DNA of 64,000 bases, from contig CM074804.1 in assembly GCA_037447605.1 (NCBI GenBank), positions 8,555,328 through 8,619,327 of the forward strand. Direction: 5' to 3'. The notes beneath the pieces are model-generated. The model searched no databases and was not told where the DNA came from. It saw only the letters and a list, made by a program, of their open reading frames with translations. Positions 1 to 10,241 of this stretch are shown here, in pieces. Within the stretch, counting starts at the first letter, position 1; each line of letters begins with the position of its first letter. The translations under genes were made by a program, and so were the position numbers. This stretch comes from Zygnema circumcarinatum. Taxonomy: Eukaryota; Streptophyta; Zygnematophyceae; Zygnematales; Zygnemataceae.

Positions 1-40
1 TTTGGGTTCACGTCCGTACAAGTCCAAACTTAGCATTTAC

Positions 41-680
41 GCGCCTACACGTGCACTTGTGTTTGAACCGTCAAAAGGTTATTTCGTCATATCACGGTCC
101 CAGAACTTATTACATCACATTGTTCGCGTGACCAGCTTTGTCGCTTCATGTTCGCGTCTAGTTCATCATCCTCTAGAGATTATGCGCCAAACATTGTATG
201 GCTTCTAGCCCCGTACAACAGAGTGGGAGATAGAGGAATGGAAAGAAGGAGAAGGTGAGAGTAAGGAGATGCAGGAGAGGCCAGTGGTGAAGCGCAAAGA
301 GTGCGAGGCAGAGTGGGAGGAGGAAGAACAGGACAAGAGTCAACCATTGAAGAGAGCGAGGCAAGAGCTCCCACAATTGAGCATCTCTTCTTGCAATAAC
401 CCGAGCCCTTTTCAACACCTTTGCGCTCGGGCCTTGCGCGTCTTTCAACTAGCTCCCAGTCTACCACGTAGCAAGGGGTACATTTTTTCTTTAAAGTTTG
501 TGTGACCCTTGAAAAAAATATATTTTTTATTATTAGGAGAAAGACTTTACGACTTTTCACTGACATGAGTGAATGTGCTGTGTGTTTTTTTTTCGAAATT
601 TACCTATCCAACACTGCTACAGCTGCTACAACCCCTAAAGCTACTATAGCACCTATAGCTCTTACAACTACTACAGCTGC
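41..680. repeat. Tandem duplication, copy A (~640 bp)
   Basis: This block aligns along its length with copy B. Matching landmarks are the segment at 85-300 with 721-1000 and the segment at 345-680 with 2027-2363. Both copies end in the same short stretch rich in CTACAACTACTACAGCTGC. Copy A ends at 680 and copy B begins at 681, so they are direct neighbours. I see no convincing gene; the short ORFs are not conserved in frame between the copies. It is probably a fragment of an old transposon, family unknown. Confidence 0.8.
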
Positions 681-1001
681 GCGCCCACGCATGCGCTTGT
701 GTTTGAATGCCCAAAATGTTGTTTCGTCATATCACGGTCCCAAAACTTATTGCATCACATTGTTCGCGTGACCTAACCTTGTTGCTTCATGTTTACGTTT
801 AGTTCATTATCTTTTAGAGACTATGCGCCAAATGTTGCATGGCCTCTAGCCCCGTACAACAGAGTAGGAGATAGAGGAAAAGAAAGAAGGAGAAGGTAAG
901 AGTAAGGAGATGGAGGAGAGGCTAGTGGTGAAGCGCAAGGAGTGCGAGGTGCAGTTAGAGGAGTGCGAGGTGCAGTGGGAGGAGGAACAGGACGAGAGTC
1001 C

Positions 1002-2020
1002 TGTTAGTGTATAGTAGTTAGTCACTAGACAAGTTGTTGTTGGGACATTAGTTTTGTGTGCGTGTGTTGTGTGTGGCCCTTGGCGGCGATGTGCGCCTAG
1101 ACCGACGGGCGGCGGTACGGACTTTGGTCGGTGGAGAGGCGCGGCGCGGCGGAGTCAGAAGTGACGAGGCGCGACGCGACGAATCGAAAAGTGACGTGGC
1201 GCGGACGCGGACGCGGAGCGAATCGAAGATGTGACGCGACGCGCGAAACTGCGCGCAAATTTGAAGTGACGTGGCGCGGCGTCAGCCTTTGGATTGGCTG
1301 ATTTGGACTTGGCGCGAAGTGGCGTCAGATTGTCGGCGCGCGATTCAGAATTGTACGGAGCTGCGTCGAATTGTCGGTGGCGTGAGACGACGCGAGGATT
1401 GACGCGTCATCTATCTTGGAGGCAAGGTCAGATCCTACGGCGCAAGACGTGGATTGAACGGAAGGCTGAGTCGGATCCGACGGAAGCAAAGGGCTGGATC
1501 CGTGTGAGTCTACGAGGATCCGACGGCGCAGGATTAGGATCGGGATANNNNNNNNNNGGCCCTTGCAGGCTGCTAGTCGATGTTGTGAAGCTTCGTAGCA
1601 TGTTGTTGTCACGTGTGAAGTGACATAGTACTTAAGGATTAGCTTTTGTTATGTGGGGTAACAATTCATTCAGGCTGTTGTAGTCTCTGTTATGCTGTTC
1701 GCTCGTGTTGCGACACTACACTTACTCGTGCTGTGAGGTAGTGAGCTGTGAGATTGCTGAGCGGCCGATTTGAGAGGGGGTCTCTCAATGTATGAGTGAA
1801 TTCACTATTAAGGAGTTTTAGAGCCAGGAGCTTTCTCCTATTCATTTCTCTCTGTTATTCCGCTGTGCATTATTGCTGTGATTCACTCTGTGAGTAAAAT
1901 GGGCTATGAGTGAATGTGAGAGATTTGAAGATGTCATCGTCGATTGGAACGCGAACTCCGATGGAGGGTGACCCGAATGGAGGAACGGACGGCAGCAGTG
2001 GAGGAGTCCCTGCACCAACA
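1002..2020. mobile_element. Solo LTR (or small LTR element) with 5-bp target duplication
   Basis: The insertion begins TGTTAG, ends CCAACA, and is flanked by AGTCC on both sides (997-1001 and 2021-2025). That is the TG...CA plus 5-bp duplication signature of LTR retroelements. Copy A of the host repeat has AGTCA at the empty site. I find no second terminal copy inside, so a solo LTR formed by LTR-LTR recombination is most likely. Its true length is unknown because it contains a 10-N assembly gap. A short Met-initiated frame (from 1931) at the right end reads out of the element and is probably fortuitous. Confidence 0.75.
1548..1557. other. Assembly gap (10 N)
   Basis: A run of exactly ten N, the same size as the run at 62260-62269, so it is probably a fixed-size placeholder for a gap of unknown length inside the LTR-like insertion. 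Confidence 0.9.
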
Positions 2021-2265
2021 AGTCCACCATTGAAGAAGGCGAGGCAAGAGCTCCTACAATTGAGCAATCTCTTTTTGCAATAGCCCGAGCCCTTTTCAAC
2101 GCCTCTGCGCTCGGGCCTTGCGCGTCTTTCAACTAGCTTTTAGTCTACCACGTAGCAAGGGGTACGTTTTTTCTTTAAGGTTTGTGTGGCCCTTGAAAAA
2201 AATGTATTTTTTATTATTAGGAGAAAAATTGAACGACTTTTCACTGACATGAGTTAGTATGTTGC

Positions 2266-2571
2266 GTGTTTTTTTTTGAAATTTACATGTCCAACACTGC
2301 TACATTTGTTACAACCCTTAAAGCTATTGTAGCACCTATAGCTCTTACAACTACTACAGCTGCTTCAGCTGTGTCATTTGTTGGCACACCTAAAAAAGAA
2401 GTCCAAGAGAAGGCTACGAAAGAGCAGCATGTGTCATCCATAGTAGTAAAACCTATTACATGTGCTCGACATAATGGGTAGCAATCCAAAGTATTTTTGC
2501 TTGATGAGCAGGTGGAGGCCCAGCTCTAGGAGGGCTTTGCGTGGATGGCTACAAAGAAGAGCGACTTCAGC
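2266..2571 (+). pseudogene. 5' part of a decayed coding-like sequence broken by the Ty3 insertion
   Basis: One frame from 2266 stays open to 2478, passes a TAG at 2479-2481 and a second TAG at 2533-2535, and reaches the Ty3 element at 2572. The same frame resumes after the 3' LTR at 9412 and remains open to an apparent GTAAGC donor near 9528. Lysine- and glutamate-rich stretches look protein-like, but I recognise no family. The two stops suggest it was already dead or decayed after insertion. It may be part of another transposon rather than a host gene. Confidence 0.45.
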
Positions 2572-3073
2572 TGTAGCGAACTGAACGCTACAGACACCAC
2601 GGTGCCGCCGGCATCCTGAGGATCTCCGTACGGTTCGGCCGTACAAGCCGTCCGTACAGTCGTACGGTGTAGCCATACGGATCCGTACCACCCGTACGGA
2701 CGGTACGGACTGACGGCGATTCTGCGGCGTCGCGCGTCGCGTTCGAGATCGGAACGCGACCACGACCGCCGGTCGCTATACGGAGTGACGTGTCACGGTC
2801 ACACATTGGGAATGCTGGTGACCGTGACCGGCCTCTCATACAACTGGCATTGGACCAGCCGATTGGCCACGTGGCATAGCGCCATTGGCTAGCCCTGCTC
2901 CCGGTCCCTTACGCTGGTAAAGGGTTCGACGGGGGGAGCGTATAAGGGGCGTGGGATGAATGCAAGAGGGGGTCCTTGGAAGGGGGCACTTGCAATCGTT
3001 CCAGAAACCAGCATTACATTTAAGTGACTTAGTCTCTAGCAGGCTTTGGGTGTTGTGCTCAAGGCTTGTTACA
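2572..3073 (+). repeat. 5' LTR of the Ty3 element
   Basis: Begins TGTAGCG and ends TGTTACA. It contains a dense cluster of CCGTAC/GTACGG motifs at 2626-2713, a CCACGTGG G-box near 2868, and a TATA-like TATAAGG at 2941 that could place the transcription start. It matches 8905-9406 with about six substitutions and no indels. Confidence 0.95.
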
Positions 3074-3076
3074 TTT

Positions 3077-3088
3077 TGGTATCAGAGC
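3077..3088 (+). other. Primer binding site (initiator Met tRNA type)
   Basis: TGGTATCAGAGC lies three bases after the 5' LTR. This is the usual Met-tRNA-complementary primer site of plant LTR retrotransposons. Confidence 0.9.
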
Positions 3089-3119
3089 TTGTGTTTCTCC
3101 TGCTAGGATTGTTTGTTTA

Positions 3120-4622
3120 ATGGAGGCATTTCCAGAATTTCCGCCTTTTCCGCCTTCCAGCCCTGAGGACCAAGAGGACCACCCGATGGAGGAGAATCCA
3201 GAGGGGGATGAGACGGCAAATCCACGGGGTCCTTCTCTCATCGACTACAGCCCGTCTCCTTGCAGCAGCCCGGAGCAAGCGCCTCCTGCACCCATTCAGA
3301 ATGACTCCTCACTGCCACCTGCGGGCCGACGACATCATGGCCGGGCAGCCCCAACCTTCAGAAGACTGTTGCTGTCCAGGCCAAGACCGGTCAGCACGAT
3401 ACCTCCTTGTGACCTGAAGACAGGAGATGGCGAGATGGCAGCTAACGCTCAGAGAAGATGGACAAGCTTCGCGCCCACCACCGAGGCATTTGGCCTCGCC
3501 ATGAAGAACTTGACGGCAGCAAAAGGTACGTCCAACATTCCCCAGGCCGAAGCCGTTGAGGCAGAGAAAGATCTACCTGGGGTAGCTGATGGGGTAGCAC
3601 CATCAAATGCCACGAGAACTGCGACCCAACCTGTTGCCTCAAACAGCAGACGGTCGTCTGGACCCCCTGCCTCTTCTACAGGGGGGAGTCATCCCAACGG
3701 GGGTGGCGCACCTTCCAGTGGTGGTGGATCCCCTTCGGGATCGCCCTCTGGTGATGGGGGACTTCCTGGAACAGGATCCGGCCCCTTGGTCCCTCCTCAA
3801 GATTGGTCTTCGAGGAACAGGGCCAAGGTAACCCCCATTTCTCCTTGGGGAGAACACCCTGCAACCGACTGTTCTATTGAACAGTGGTTGGGCCAAGTGA
3901 AGGGTTACCTTCACGCCACGAATTGCCCACAGAAGGAGTGGGTGAATTTTTCCTATCCATCACTTCGCGGCGATGCCTATCGTGTATACGAGAGCTTAGC
4001 CACTAAGATTGGGAGTGATTGGGAGAAATTCCGCAAGGAACTTGAGCGTCATTTTGGGGTTTTGGATCCTGGAATGGAAGCGCGTCAAAGGTACCACAAT
4101 ATGGTACAAACTGGTAGTGCCAAGAAGTTCTTGCGAGATCTGCGTATGACGGTGTCACTCATTAAGACACATCGTCCTACTAATGAAGCAGTGTTTTATC
4201 ACTTCTGGATGGGCCTGAAGCCGCATTTGAAGAAGGAATTGCGATTAAATCCACGTACATCTCAACCATGGGAACCAGTGGATGCAGAATTCTTCTATGC
4301 GGCGGCTTTGCAAGCTGATTCCTTTCCTGGCAGCAGCGCCGGACCTTCACGTCCACCACCTCCAGAGGCAGACCGGAAACTCTTCCCTTCATTTCCAAAG
4401 CTTAAGGGGGCAAATCCGCAGAAGAGGAAGCCGAGTGCCACCTCTGCCCCACAGCCTTCTGCAAAGGTGCAGAAGCTTACTCCACAGGAAATGGAGAAGA
4501 TGAAGAAGGAAGGACGATGTTTCCGATGCCGACAGTCTGGCCATATGGCGAAGGACTGTTCGCAAAGCATCAAGGACAAGAAGGGAAAAGGGCCGGAAAA
4601 CGGCACACCACCAGCAGTGTAG
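3120..4622 (+). CDS. gag: Ty3 Gag polyprotein
   Basis: An intact frame of about 500 codons after the primer site; ATG 3120 is chosen as the first good Met, because the upstream frame runs into the primer binding site. The N-terminal third is Pro/Ser/Gly-rich. A capsid-like retrotransposon Gag region follows at roughly residues 255-390, with conserved Trp and Arg-Tyr positions. A Pro-rich linker leads to one CCHC zinc knuckle (CFRCRQSGHMAKDC) near residue 475. Gag packages the RNA and forms the particle. The pol frame overlaps its end in the -1 register (4517-4622), compatible with frameshift expression, but other lesions in pol make that uncertain. Confidence 0.85.
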   Translation: MEAFPEFPPFPPSSPEDQEDHPMEENPEGDETANPRGPSLIDYSPSPCSSPEQAPPAPIQNDSSLPPAGRRHHGRAAPTFRRLLLSRPRPVSTIPPCDLKTGDGEMAANAQRRWTSFAPTTEAFGLAMKNLTAAKGTSNIPQAEAVEAEKDLPGVADGVAPSNATRTATQPVASNSRRSSGPPASSTGGSHPNGGGAPSSGGGSPSGSPSGDGGLPGTGSGPLVPPQDWSSRNRAKVTPISPWGEHPATDCSIEQWLGQVKGYLHATNCPQKEWVNFSYPSLRGDAYRVYESLATKIGSDWEKFRKELERHFGVLDPGMEARQRYHNMVQTGSAKKFLRDLRMTVSLIKTHRPTNEAVFYHFWMGLKPHLKKELRLNPRTSQPWEPVDAEFFYAAALQADSFPGSSAGPSRPPPPEADRKLFPSFPKLKGANPQKRKPSATSAPQPSAKVQKLTPQEMEKMKKEGRCFRCRQSGHMAKDCSQSIKDKKGKGPENGTPPAV

Positions 4623-6846
4623 GAGTCGCTGCGGGTGGAGAAGATGGATTAAGGATTGCAGCTGCTGCCATCAGTTCTAGAGGCTTGCTTGTACCACAAC
4701 CTCTTGATATTCTGAATGTGATGGGCAGACAGCCGGATGACCATGATGTATTTGTGACTTTGTGTCCTGAGCATCTGAATGTGATTCCATTCTCGATTTC
4801 CTTAATCGTGACTCCTGACTCTTTCATGAATGTTGTGATGAATGGAGAACAATTGACTGTTTGGATTTTGAATCCTTCAGGTAATGTGTCTCTTATTGAT
4901 TGTACATTTGTTGCTTTACGGTTACAGCGCACCACTAATCATGTTTCAAGTTTGCATGTATTGATGCCTTTGCATGCTTCTATTGGGACTTTTAGCCATA
5001 CTAACTGGAAGTTGGTCAAGATGTGGCGAAAAGGCCATCCCATGCTACATTGGGTGGATACTTCTACCAGTTTGCTGGTTGGATCGCCGTACCCTTTGAT
5101 CTGGCGGACTTCATGTTCTCCATCATCGTATGTATTGCGGTCACTCTTCCACCTTGCACACCGTGCAATGACCTTTCAGGGATTCATTGGCGGCAGATCT
5201 GTAGTAGTTTTACTTGATTCAGGTGCTGATTCTAATTTCATTAGTGTTGTACTTGTTAAGCTTGTTGACTTGCCTGTCTCCCCTGTCACCAAAGTTCATG
5301 ACTTTTAGTGATGGTAAGCAGGGTCAGAAATCTGGAACCGTAACCCACGCGTTATGAAGTTCAGACTTATAAGGGCGAGTTCGGTGTTTGGTCACTAATT
5401 CTCGCGCACTGGCTAGATATTGTCTGGGAAGTCGGTGGTGACCATGGTCAAGGCTCAGATGGATTTTTCCAGACTCACCTGTGTTTTGCGATGCGGCGCA
5501 CGACGAATAACACTGCGCCCAGGCATTACGATTCCAGATGCTGCTGAGCAGTCGGATACACCTTTTCAGTGTTCAGCCATGCAATTGGCTAAAGCTGTTC
5601 AGGCAGGATGTACCTTGTTTTTGGTACAAGTCATGGATACCACGGAAGATGTTCATGACGAGGAACAAGAGTGGCATGTCACACCTACGGATGTGTTGTC
5701 ACCTGTTCCATCTCGGATCCAACCGTTGTTGGATGAATTCAGGGATATTTTTCCTGATGACTTACCTCGGGGATTGCCTCCGTCACGAGGTGTCGGGCAT
5801 ACTATTCCCTTGGAACCTGGGCATAAGCCGCCGCTTGGCTGGCGGCCGATTTATCGGTTAAGTCCCAAGGAGACCGAAGAGATGCGTAAGCAACTCTCAA
5901 ACTTGAGAGACAAAGGTTGGATTGAACCCAGCCAGAGTCCTTTCGGTGCTCCAATCCTCTTTGTGGGGAAGAAAGATGGTTCTTTGCGAATGTGCATTGA
6001 CTATCGGGCACTTAACAAGATAACTGTCAAGAATCGGTATGCGTTACCGCGTATTGATGACTTGCTGGACAGATTGCAAGGTGCTCGAGTATTCACATCA
6101 CTCGATCTTGCACAAGGTTATCATCAGATTCATGTGAACAAATATGGTGTACCTAAGCGGCCATTTGGTACACCTATCGGTCATTTAATATGTAGGTTTT
6201 ACCTTTTCGAGTAACTAATACTAACAACTCCAAGGCCGTAGTAGACAAAATGTTCATTGGCATGGATGACTTTGTTTTGGTGTACCTCGATGATATCCTC
6301 GTCTTTAGTAAGACAGTTGAGGACCATCTTCAACACGTGAGAAGGGTGTTTGAAGTTCTGAGGAAGCATCATTTTTATGCCAAGTGGAAGAAGTGTCACT
6401 TCATGCAGCGTGAGCTGCTTTACCTTGGGCATATCCTGAATGATCAGGGCATTCGACCGGACCCGGCCAAGGTGGTTGCGGTTGAGACATGGGAAGTACC
6501 GGCTGATTTACATCAGTTGCGGTCTTTCCTCGGATCTGCGAATTATTTTCGTAAATTTATTCAAGGGTTTAGCAAACTTGTTACTCCCTTGACAGATTTG
6601 ACACGTGCCGGTGTCACTTACATTTGGACGCCTGAATGCCAGAGGGCCTTTGAGGGTGTTAAACATGCCTTAGTCACCGCACCTACATTGGTGTTGGCAG
6701 ACCCTACCAAACCATATGAGGTGGTTTGTGATGCGTCCGGATTCGCTCTGGGAGCCGTCCTATTTCAGGATGGGCGACCTCTTAGTGAAGTCGTAATGCG
6801 ACCCGGCGAGCGCGCTGTTCTGCAGACCAGCGGACTCCTTAGGTGA
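4623..6846 (+). pseudogene. pol: Ty3 pol, protease and reverse transcriptase/RNase H part (broken)
   Basis: Protease is marked by LLDSGADSNF near 5211-5240 in frame 2, which stops at 5306-5308. Reverse transcriptase follows in the same frame from about 5420, with the motifs PYRLSPKE-like, FVGKKDGSLRMCIDYRALN and FTSLDLAQGYHQI. The frame breaks near 6190 and continues in another frame with the catalytic YLDD motif (about 6283) and the start of RNase H (DASGFALGAVLF). It ends at a stop at 6844-6846 inside RNase H. At least one nonsense and two frameshift lesions are visible, so the enzyme is dead in this copy. Confidence 0.9.
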
Positions 6847-8855
6847 TGCCGCGCCTTGAGGATATGACGTATTGTTTAGAGGACGGAGGCGGTTGCACTT
6901 GTCACGGATAGTAAAAAAGCGTGACATTTCTTTCCTCTCTCACTGCATATTGACTCTCAGGGCGGCGTACTGTCCGAAGTTCCTTCAACGCATTTGATCG
7001 CTGCTGCGGGTCTATCGACCGTGAGAGGTTGAATGTGGCGGACCCATTGAGCAGGCAGTCGCGACATCTAGCCTGGATGGTGCATTCGTCGACTCGGGTG
7101 ATGGAGGAACGAAGCGGTCGAGATGAAGGGCCGGCCAACCCTGATTTTCCCTTTCCGGTATGTCTAGCCATAAACCACCCCACCAGTCGGACAGTCGACC
7201 CTCCTGCTCTCTCTGATCTCAGACGGATGATTCAAGAGGGCTATACTGGTGATCCCTTGTTCTTGGATGGCCAGGGGAGTGGCTATAAGGACAAAGTGGT
7301 GCTCTCAATATATGGGTTTTGGTATCACGGGACGCAATTGGTCGTGCCCAAGACCGGGGTTGTACGGCAACTCATTCTGAGTGAGTTGCATGATCCGCCG
7401 TACAGAGGTCATATGGGAATTGCCAAGACTCGTGAGGCACTGCTCCGTGAGTTCTGGTGGCCGGGGCTCACGAGGGATGTGAAGGCGTATGTACTCGCCT
7501 GTCCCACTTGTCAACGTGATAAGGCACGCACTGGCAGGATTCCTGGCCAGCTGCAACCCTTGACACCTCCTTTTCGGAAATGGGAGAGTGTTGGCATGGA
7601 TTTGATCACTGATCTACCTGTCACACCACGGGGTTTTGACTCCATCTTAGTGTTCGTCGATAGGCTCAGCAAGATGGTGCATTTTGCACCAACTACTAAG
7701 ACAGCTGGGGCCGATGAGATGGCACGGATCTATGTTGACAAAGTATGGAGTTTGCATGGGCTTCGAATCAAGAGTTATTTCTAGATCAAGTCAGGAGTCA
7801 CTGGGCGTCCTGGAAAGAATGCTCGGAGTCGTGGTGCCAAGGGCGCCACTGTGAGTGCAGCCTTCCACCCGCGAGCTGGCGGCCGGGCGAGGCGGGTGGA
7901 CACCGCTCCTGGAAGGTTATCTTCGGCATTGTGTGGGACCTGCTCCAAATGTGTAGGATAGGTTGCGGATCGTGCTGAATATGCCCATAATAATGCGTAC
8001 CAGGAATCTATCGGTACTACTCCATTCTTTTTGAATTTTGGTCAGCATCCTCTAAATCCCCTGCAGCCGAAGGATCAATCCCCTTCTGAGTGGCACATGG
8101 GTGTCCACCGAAATCCCGATCCTTGGTGTACGAGAGGAGCTGGTGGGACTCAACCTCCTGCCGTTACTTCTTTTGTCCGATTGATGTCTGAGTCCTTGCA
8201 GCGGGCGCGGCAGACCCTGCAAGCGGCCAACTCCCGACAGAAGTCGTATGCTGATCGCAAGCGGACTCCACTTACCTTTATTGAGGGAGATGAAGTTTTG
8301 TTGAGTACCGCTCATCTTAAACTCAAAGCTTATGGCGGCACCCGTAAGCTGTGGCCACGTTATGTGGGGCCTTTTAAAGTCGTGAAGCGCATTGGAGAAG
8401 TGGCTTACAGGTTGGATTTACCAGCCCATATGAAAGTGCATCCGGTCTTTCATGTGAGTCTGCTAAAGGCTTACCGACACGACGGGAGGATCCAACCACC
8501 TCCTACACCAGTGGAGATTGAAGGCGACCTTGAGTATGAGGTTGAAGCCATTCAAACCCACCGAACAGTGCGAAAGGGTCGCAGATCCCATCACGAGTAT
8601 CTCGTGAAGTGGTTGGGCTATGGGGTTGAACATAGTACTTGGGAGAAAGAAGGCAACTTGACCAATTGCCAGGAGCTCCTTGATTTGTATTGGGAGGCGC
8701 GGGCCGCCGGAGCGCGGGCGAGGGCTGAACGGGGGGTTCCTGGGCAGTCTTCGCGCAACTCGGACGGGGACTTGACCGGGATTATCGCTGAGCCCTCCCG
8801 TACGTCACGCAGAGTTCGACGCGTGCCGTCGAAACTGCGAGCTGCTTTGACTTGA
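6847..8855 (+). pseudogene. pol: Ty3 pol, integrase and C-terminal chromodomain (broken)
   Basis: From 7029 the frame shows the end of RNase H (NVADPLSR), the integrase HHCC zinc-binding region (about 7390-7520, with HMGIAKTREA and CPTCQRDKA) and the first catalytic Asp (GMDLITDLP). A stop occurs at 7782-7784, and 7785-8030 is scrambled where the second Asp should lie. A frame from 8031 to 8855 holds the integrase C-terminal domain (GPFKVVKRIGEVAYRLDLP, HPVFHVSLLKAY) and a chromodomain (YLVKWLGYGVEHSTWE) near 8600-8640. Chromodomains of this class steer integration towards modified chromatin. Confidence 0.9.
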
Positions 8856-8890
8856 TTTACCCTCGTGAACGAGGACGTTCACACTTCGCA

Positions 8891-8904
8891 TTGGGGGGGA
8901 GTAA
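8891..8904 (+). other. Polypurine tract
   Basis: A G-rich run (GGGGGGGAG) directly precedes the 3' LTR, as expected for plus-strand priming. Confidence 0.75.
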
Positions 8905-9406
8905 TGTAGCGAACTGAACGCTACAGACACCACGGTGCCGCCGGCATCCTGAGGATCTCCGTACGGTTCGGCCGTACAAGCCTTCCGTACAGTCGTACGG
9001 TGTAGCCGTACGGATCCGTACCACCCGTACGGACGGTACGGACTGACGGCGATTCTGTGGCGTCGCGCGTCGCGTTCGAGATCGGAACGCGACCACGACC
9101 GCCGGTCGCTATACGGAGTAACGTGTCACGGTCACACATTGGGAATGCTGGTGACCGTGACCGGCCTCTCATACAACTGGCATTGGACCAGCCGATTGGC
9201 CACGTGGCATAGCGCCATTGGCTAGCCCTGCTCCCGGTCCCTTACGCTGGTAAAGGGTTCGACGGGGGGAGCGTATAAGGGGCGTGGGATGAATGCAAGA
9301 GGGGGTCCTTGGAAGGGGGCACTTGCAATCGTTCCAGAAACCAGCATTTCGTTTAAGTGACTTAGTCTCTAGCAGGCTTTGGGTGTTGTGCTCAAGGCTT
9401 GTTACA
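8905..9406 (+). repeat. 3' LTR of the Ty3 element
   Basis: A near-identical partner of 2572-3073, with the same ends and length. The right flank TCAGC duplicates the left flank. Confidence 0.95.
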
Positions 9407-9411
9407 TCAGC

Positions 9412-9528
9412 ACAGCTCTCAAACTGGCGGAGACAGCTCTGCAAAAGGGCTGCTCTATCAGCGAGCTGCCAAGAGGGTCGCTCTACCTGCGAGCCGTCAA
9501 GATTAAGGCAAAGGCACTCACAACGGTA
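9412..9528 (+). pseudogene. 3' part of the coding-like sequence broken by the Ty3 insertion
   Basis: Continues the frame of 2266-2571 after the retrotransposon, with a helical, Leu/Ala/Lys-rich stretch (TALKLAETALQKGCSI, then RGSLYLRAVKIKAKAL). It ends in ACG followed by GTAAGC, which would be a good splice donor. Frame continuity across the insertion site supports a single interrupted ancestor. I do not recognise the family. Confidence 0.45.
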
Positions 9529-9751
9529 AGCACTACTCTTCTACCTACTGCTGCCAATTATTTAAACAGGGCTAGTAAATAAAGATCAATATAGAGTAAA
9601 TTTCGAGAACAAGATTACCAAAATCAGAAAATTCACTTGCGATATATTTTTTATTCATAGTCAATCTGTTGTTTTTATTAGCATACAAGGCTTTTGATGT
9701 TAAGGCGACTTAAGTTGGCCTTACACCGATTATTCATTATTAAGGTGATGG
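9529..9751. other. AT-rich stretch, no gene seen
   Basis: Low-complexity AT-rich DNA between the split coding-like sequence and the TRIM element. No ORF or RNA gene is supported. Confidence 0.6.
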
Positions 9752-9883
9752 TGTAACAAACCACTGCCTCCAGCAAGGTTCGAACTCAGGACCTCCCGGT
9801 ATTCACCTAAGTGCTTTACCATTAAAAGGCAACCGCGGATGTAAGTACTCGGCCATACAACCCATGTATAGCGTTTCGCTACA
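9752..9883 (-). repeat. TRIM 3' LTR (minus-strand orientation)
   Basis: 132 bp, differing from its partner at only a few positions. Read on the minus strand it contains TTTTAATGGTAAAGCAC (A-box-like) and, about 39 bases on, GTTCGAACC (B-box-like), the spacing found in tRNA genes. Confidence 0.9.
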
Positions 9884-10068
9884 TTCCTCCCCACCTAAAC
9901 CGGGCTCGTCCTCGAGCGCAGTCAAGGTTTTTCACGAGCAGCGTTCAAGCTCTGTCAACACATGAAGGTGGCGTACGGTTCAGACCCTCTGGCCAACCGT
10001 ACCATGCTCAGAGATCACGGTGTTTTTAGGGTGGATTGCAAATACCAGTCCTTAGGCTCTGATACCAA

Positions 10069-10200
10069 TGTAACAAACCACTGCCTCCAGCAGGGTTCGA
10101 ACTCAGGACCTCCCGGTATTCACCTAAGTGCTTTACCATTAAAAGGCAACCGCGGATGTAAGTACTCGGCCATACAACCCATGTATAGCATTTCGCTACA
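10069..10200 (-). repeat. TRIM 5' LTR (minus-strand orientation)
   Basis: 132 bp. The A-box-like motif lies at about 10143-10129 and the B-box-like motif at 10104-10093 on the minus strand. No complete tRNA cloverleaf can be drawn: the T-stem does not pair fully. It is therefore tRNA-related, not a functional tRNA. Confidence 0.9.
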
Positions 10201-10241
10201 GATGGCTAGGGCCACAATTTTGGGCCTAATATTTATATCAG

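Larger units (their letters stand above)
681..2363. repeat. Tandem duplication, copy B, split by an insertion
   Basis: Second copy of the unit at 41-680. Its left part is 681-1001 and its right part 2021-2363. Between them lies an LTR-like insertion. Removing the insertion and one 5-bp target duplication restores alignment with copy A, which serves as a natural empty-site reference. The copies differ by scattered substitutions and small indels, so the duplication is not recent. Confidence 0.8.
2572..9406 (+). mobile_element. Ty3/gypsy chromodomain retrotransposon (full length, coding-defective)
   Basis: A complete element by structure: two 502-bp LTRs, 5-bp target duplication TCAGC (2567-2571 and 9407-9411), a primer binding site matching initiator Met tRNA at 3077-3088, and a purine tract just before the 3' LTR. 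Internal order is gag with CCHC knuckle, protease, reverse transcriptase/RNase H, integrase, chromodomain, which is the Ty3 order and the chromovirus subgroup. Stops and frameshifts in pol mean this copy cannot make a full polyprotein. The two LTRs differ at about 6 of 502 positions (~1.2%), so insertion is fairly recent. Confidence 0.95.
9752..10200 (-). mobile_element. TRIM retrotransposon with tRNA-like LTRs
   Basis: Two direct repeats of 132 bp (9752-9883 and 10069-10200) start TG, end CA, and are flanked by GATGG on both sides (9747-9751 and 10201-10205). On the minus strand the LTR at 10069 is followed after one base by TGGTATCAGAGC (10067-10056), a Met-tRNA primer site. A purine tract (GTGGGGAGGAA) precedes the other LTR. 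The ~185-bp interior codes for nothing, so the element is a terminal-repeat retrotransposon in miniature that must be mobilised in trans. The LTR contains tRNA-like A-box and B-box sequences. Confidence 0.9.

Noticed and set aside
1931-2083. Gag-like start (MSSSIGTRTP...) inside the solo LTR
   Set aside because: The frame runs out of the element through the target duplication into the host repeat, so it cannot be an element-encoded gene.
10069-10200. Functional tRNA gene on the minus strand
   Set aside because: Boxes are tRNA-like, but the acceptor and T stems do not pair and the sequence lies exactly within a retrotransposon LTR.
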